From the NCBI GenBank assembly GCA_051005875.1, contig JBPCIX010000013.1:1-64000 (forward strand): 64,000 bases of DNA. The letters run 5' to 3'. The number at the start of each line of letters is the position of its first letter. Positions within the stretch are counted from its first letter, which is position 1. The position numbers and the translations under genes were made by a program. Positions 61,398 to 64,000 of the stretch are shown here, in pieces. The notes under the pieces are model-generated. The model was not told the DNA's origin. It was given only the letters and a program-made list of their open reading frames with translations, and searched no databases. The DNA is from JBPCIX01 sp051005875. Its GTDB lineage: Bacteria > Actinomycetota > CADDZG01 > JAHWKV01.

Positions 61398-62732
61398 TCA
61401 TGAAGGCGACATCGCCGGGATCGGCTCAAGCACGTCGATTGCCAAATCGATTCTGGTCAGCCCCAGCACTTCGACGCCGGGCATGTTCGACGCGGATGTT
61501 GGGCCAACCACGCAAGTGAACCCAAGCCTGCCCAGCTCTTTTATTCTGTTTTGAATACCAGGCACCGGGCGGATATCGCCGCTCAACCCAAGTTCGCCCA
61601 CCGCTGCCATTTCAGACGGCATTCTTAGGTTCATGCTGGAACCGGCAATGGCAAGGGCCAGAGCCAAATCAACACCGGGTTCCGCGGCCCTTAGGCCGCC
61701 CGCGACCGCTGCGTAAACATCACCGTTTTTGATCGGAACGTTGGTCCACTTTTGAAGAATCGCGAGCATCATTACCAGGCGGGAGAGCTCGACACCCTGT
61801 GCAACTCGCCGCGGGGCCGGCGAATTGTTTGCAACGACCAGGGTCTGCAATTCAACGGCCACCGGCCTGCGCCCCTCGATGACGCAAGCAACAACCGAAC
61901 CGGGGATTCCGGGCTGACGATGTTGAAGGAACAGCTCCGACGCATCGGCCACCTGACGCAGGCCGCTCGGCAGCATTTCGAAGACACCCAACTCGCCGGT
62001 CGGCCCATAGCGGTTCTTGATGCCTCTGAGAGTCCTGATGCTGTGGCCCCGGTCGCCGTCGAATAGCAGAACCGCGTCGACAAGGTGCTCGAGGGTCCTT
62101 GGACCGGCCACTTCGCCGTCTTTGGTGACATGCCCGACCAGCACGAGCGCAGTATTTGCGGCCTTAGCCGCCGTCGCCAGCTTCGCTGCTCCCGACCTCA
62201 CCTGAGCAAGCGAACCTGCATTACCCGAGACCTCAGGGTCGAATAGCGTCTGGACGGAGTCGACAAAGGCCACATCGAATTGCGAGAGTGCCGCAGCGAT
62301 CTCATTAACGTCAGTCGCCGGGGAAATCTTTGCCGCCCGCGGACCGCCGAGACGGTGAGCCCTCGTGGCGACTTGCGCGAGCGATTCCTCGCCACAAAAA
62401 AGACCCACCCGCTGCTCGCGAAGCTCCAGTCCCGCCGCCGCCTGAAGCACGAGCGTCGATTTACCGACTCCCGGCTCGCCCGCCAAAAGCACTACAGAGC
62501 CTTTCACCAGCCCTTCGCCGCCGAGGACCCTGTCGAACTCGGCAAGCCCCGTGCTAAGCACCGAGTGAGAATCGATATCTACATTGTTGATGGGCACTGG
62601 GGCCGGTCCGGCGCCCTTCGCGGCGGGAACTACCTCAGAAAATGAATCCCATGCGCTACATCCAGGACACCGGCCCACCCATTGGAACGATCGGTACCCA
62701 CATTGGCGGCATACAAGAGCAGTTTTGACCAT
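61398..62732 (-). CDS. radA: DNA repair protein RadA
   Basis: 444 residues. The N-terminal zinc finger (CRQCGYRSFQWVGRCPGC), Walker A GEPGVGKST, the RadA signature KNRYGPTGELGVFEM and a C-terminal Lon-protease-like domain (VYAAVAGGLRAAEPGVDLAL) are present. A branch-migration ATPase in recombination. In many Actinomycetota disA follows radA; here carD does. Confidence 0.96.
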   Translation of the reverse strand: MVKTALVCRQCGYRSFQWVGRCPGCSAWDSFSEVVPAAKGAGPAPVPINNVDIDSHSVLSTGLAEFDRVLGGEGLVKGSVVLLAGEPGVGKSTLVLQAAAGLELREQRVGLFCGEESLAQVATRAHRLGGPRAAKISPATDVNEIAAALSQFDVAFVDSVQTLFDPEVSGNAGSLAQVRSGAAKLATAAKAANTALVLVGHVTKDGEVAGPRTLEHLVDAVLLFDGDRGHSIRTLRGIKNRYGPTGELGVFEMLPSGLRQVADASELFLQHRQPGIPGSVVACVIEGRRPVAVELQTLVVANNSPAPRRVAQGVELSRLVMMLAILQKWTNVPIKNGDVYAAVAGGLRAAEPGVDLALALAIAGSSMNLRMPSEMAAVGELGLSGDIRPVPGIQNRIKELGRLGFTCVVGPTSASNMPGVEVLGLTRIDLAIDVLEPIPAMSPS

Positions 62733-62777
62733 GCCCTCACTATAAAGACGACCCCCGACAAAACTTAGCGCCGCTCC

Positions 62778-64000
62778 TTAGATTTCTACTGGGCCTGCGG
62801 CTCCTGCTAGTTCTGGCTCTGGGGGTTCCGGCGCCGTTGGTTTCGACGTGGTGAACTCTAGCTTCTTCTTTTCGGGATTCTCGGGGTCATCGACCCTGTC
62901 GACCGTTATGTGTTGGCCGGCCTTGAACTCCTTCCACAGGATCTTCTCAGACAAAGGATCCTCAACGAGGCGCTGGATCGCACGGCGAAGCGGACGGGCG
63001 CCCAGGTTCGGATCGTAGCCCTCTTCGGCAAGATGATCCTTGGCGGCGGGCGTCAGTTCGATGGTGACGTCCTGCGACTGGAGCTGTTCCTTAACCCGCT
63101 TGAACAGCAAGTCGACGATCTCGCGCACGTTCTCGCGGCTCAACTCACGGAAGACGATCACATCATCGATCCGGTTTAAGAACTCGGGCCTGAAGTTCTG
63201 CTTCAACTCCTGCATAACCTTGTCTTTCATCTTCTCGTAGGTCAGTTCACCGCTCGACTGAGCAAAGCCAAGGCTGGATTTGCGCAGGTTCTGGGTGCCC
63301 AGGTTCGAGGTCATGATGATGACCGTGTTTTTGAAGTCCACCGTACGGCCTTGGGCATCGGTTAAACGCCCGTCTTCAAGAATCTGAAGGAGCGTGTTGA
63401 AAACGTCGTTGTGGGCCTTTTCGATCTCGTCGAACAGAACGACCGAGAATGGCCGGCGGCGCACAGCCTCAGTTAGCTGGCCGCCCTCTTCGTATCCCAC
63501 GTATCCGGGAGGTGAGCCGACCAACCGGCTGACCGTGTGCTTTTCCATGTATTCAGACATGTCGAGCTGGATCAGCGCGTTTTCGTCGCCGAACAAAAAT
63601 TCCGCCAGGGTCTTGGAAAGCTCGGTCTTGCCGACACCGGAGGGGCCGAGGAAGATGAACGAACCCGAAGGTCGTTTGGGGTCCTTAAGACCTGCCCGCG
63701 TCCGGCGAATCGCTTGCGAAACTGCTCTGACGGCATCGGACTGATCGACGATCCGCTTGTGCAGCTCGTCTTCCATGCGGATCAACTTTTCGGTCTCTGC
63801 CTCGGTCAGCTTGTAAACGGGGATTCCGGTCCACACCGAAAGAACCTCGGCGATTTCTTCCTCACCGACTTCGGGCAAAACCTGATCTTCTTTGTCCTGC
63901 CAAGCGGCTTGCTTGGCCTCGCGGTCGGTCTGGAGCTTCTTTTCTTCTTCGCGCAGCCGCGCGGCTTGTTCGTAGTCCTGAGCCTCGACCGCCAATTCCT
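62778..64000 (-). CDS. clpC: ATP-dependent Clp protease ATP-binding subunit ClpC (3' part)
   Basis: The last 407 codons are in the window; the gene continues past its right edge. A UVR-type segment (EAQDYEQAARLREEEKKLQ) is followed by the second AAA+ domain: GPSGVGKTELSKTLAEFLFG, the Walker B VVLFDEIEKAH, GSPPGYVGYEEGGQL and the arginine finger region PLRRAIQRLVEDPLSEKIL. It ends in a Pro/Glu-rich tail. The UVR motif marks ClpC rather than ClpB. Confidence 0.96.
   Translation of the reverse strand, partial: ELAVEAQDYEQAARLREEEKKLQTDREAKQAAWQDKEDQVLPEVGEEEIAEVLSVWTGIPVYKLTEAETEKLIRMEDELHKRIVDQSDAVRAVSQAIRRTRAGLKDPKRPSGSFIFLGPSGVGKTELSKTLAEFLFGDENALIQLDMSEYMEKHTVSRLVGSPPGYVGYEEGGQLTEAVRRRPFSVVLFDEIEKAHNDVFNTLLQILEDGRLTDAQGRTVDFKNTVIIMTSNLGTQNLRKSSLGFAQSSGELTYEKMKDKVMQELKQNFRPEFLNRIDDVIVFRELSRENVREIVDLLFKRVKEQLQSQDVTIELTPAAKDHLAEEGYDPNLGARPLRRAIQRLVEDPLSEKILWKEFKAGQHITVDRVDDPENPEKKKLEFTTSKPTAPEPPEPELAGAAGPVEI

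Overview
The window is a stretch of a bacterial chromosome, most likely from an uncultured member of the Actinomycetota. The evidence is a CarD-type transcription factor next to ispD/ispF/cysS/radA/clpC, a GuaB3-family IMP dehydrogenase-like protein, a DUF3263 protein beside a LytR_C-domain protein, the actinobacterial order of ribosomal genes, heavy use of GTG and TTG starts, and moderately high GC. I cannot assign a class from sequence alone. Several ribosomal proteins (L7/L12 neighbour L10, L29, L30, L17, S5) carry lineage-specific low-complexity or tandem-repeat tails.

Layout. 1-3.4 kb: end of the rplJ-rplL operon, an ornithine cyclodeaminase/alanine dehydrogenase-family enzyme and an oligoendopeptidase F. 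3.4-12.2 kb: rpoB, rpoC, rpsL, rpsG behind two good sigma-70-type promoters, with a large hairpin between rpoB and rpoC. 12.2-34.2 kb: fusA, the S10, spc and alpha operons (rpsJ to rplQ, including secY, adk, map, infA and a 37-aa rpmJ), then truA, rplM, rpsI and glmM. 34.2-43.7 kb: glmS, an HExxH putative protease, bifunctional NAD(P)HX repair enzyme, alanine racemase, type-4 uracil-DNA glycosylase (apparently a CTG start), the tRNA t6A genes tsaE/tsaB/tsaD with rimI, and a solo groES under a perfect CIRCE operator. 43.9-46.7 kb: an M23 peptidase, a small membrane protein and guaB3. 46.7-51.4 kb: an accessory island between guaB3 and guaA. 51.4-57.5 kb: guaA, a PQQ-type sugar dehydrogenase lipoprotein, an alpha/beta hydrolase, otsB, a lipoprotein, LytR_C and DUF3263 proteins. 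57.7-64 kb: tRNA-Thr, then cysS, ispF, ispD, carD, radA and the 3' half of clpC on the minus strand.

The most interesting part is 46.7-51.4 kb. On the minus strand, a 60-residue peptide gene with a near-perfect Shine-Dalgarno encodes four tandem 15-residue repeats of the form VEAxxLxPTCHRP. Downstream in the same direction lie a Phd/VapC toxin-antitoxin pair, an aldo/keto reductase with a PqqD/RRE-like C-terminal domain, a divergent DUF692 (MNIO) enzyme, and a partner protein that also ends in a winged-helix-like domain. The last three genes overlap start-to-stop. A Methyltransf_33 (EgtD-like) gene is divergently transcribed from the peptide gene. I read this as a candidate ribosomally synthesised, post-translationally modified peptide (RiPP) system acting on repeated Cys-His motifs; product and chemistry are unknown.

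A second non-standard signal is a family of three structured intergenic elements (after rpsG, rpmJ and carD). They sit immediately behind a stop codon in sense orientation and share a core, but their long inverted arms differ in sequence while remaining self-complementary in each copy.
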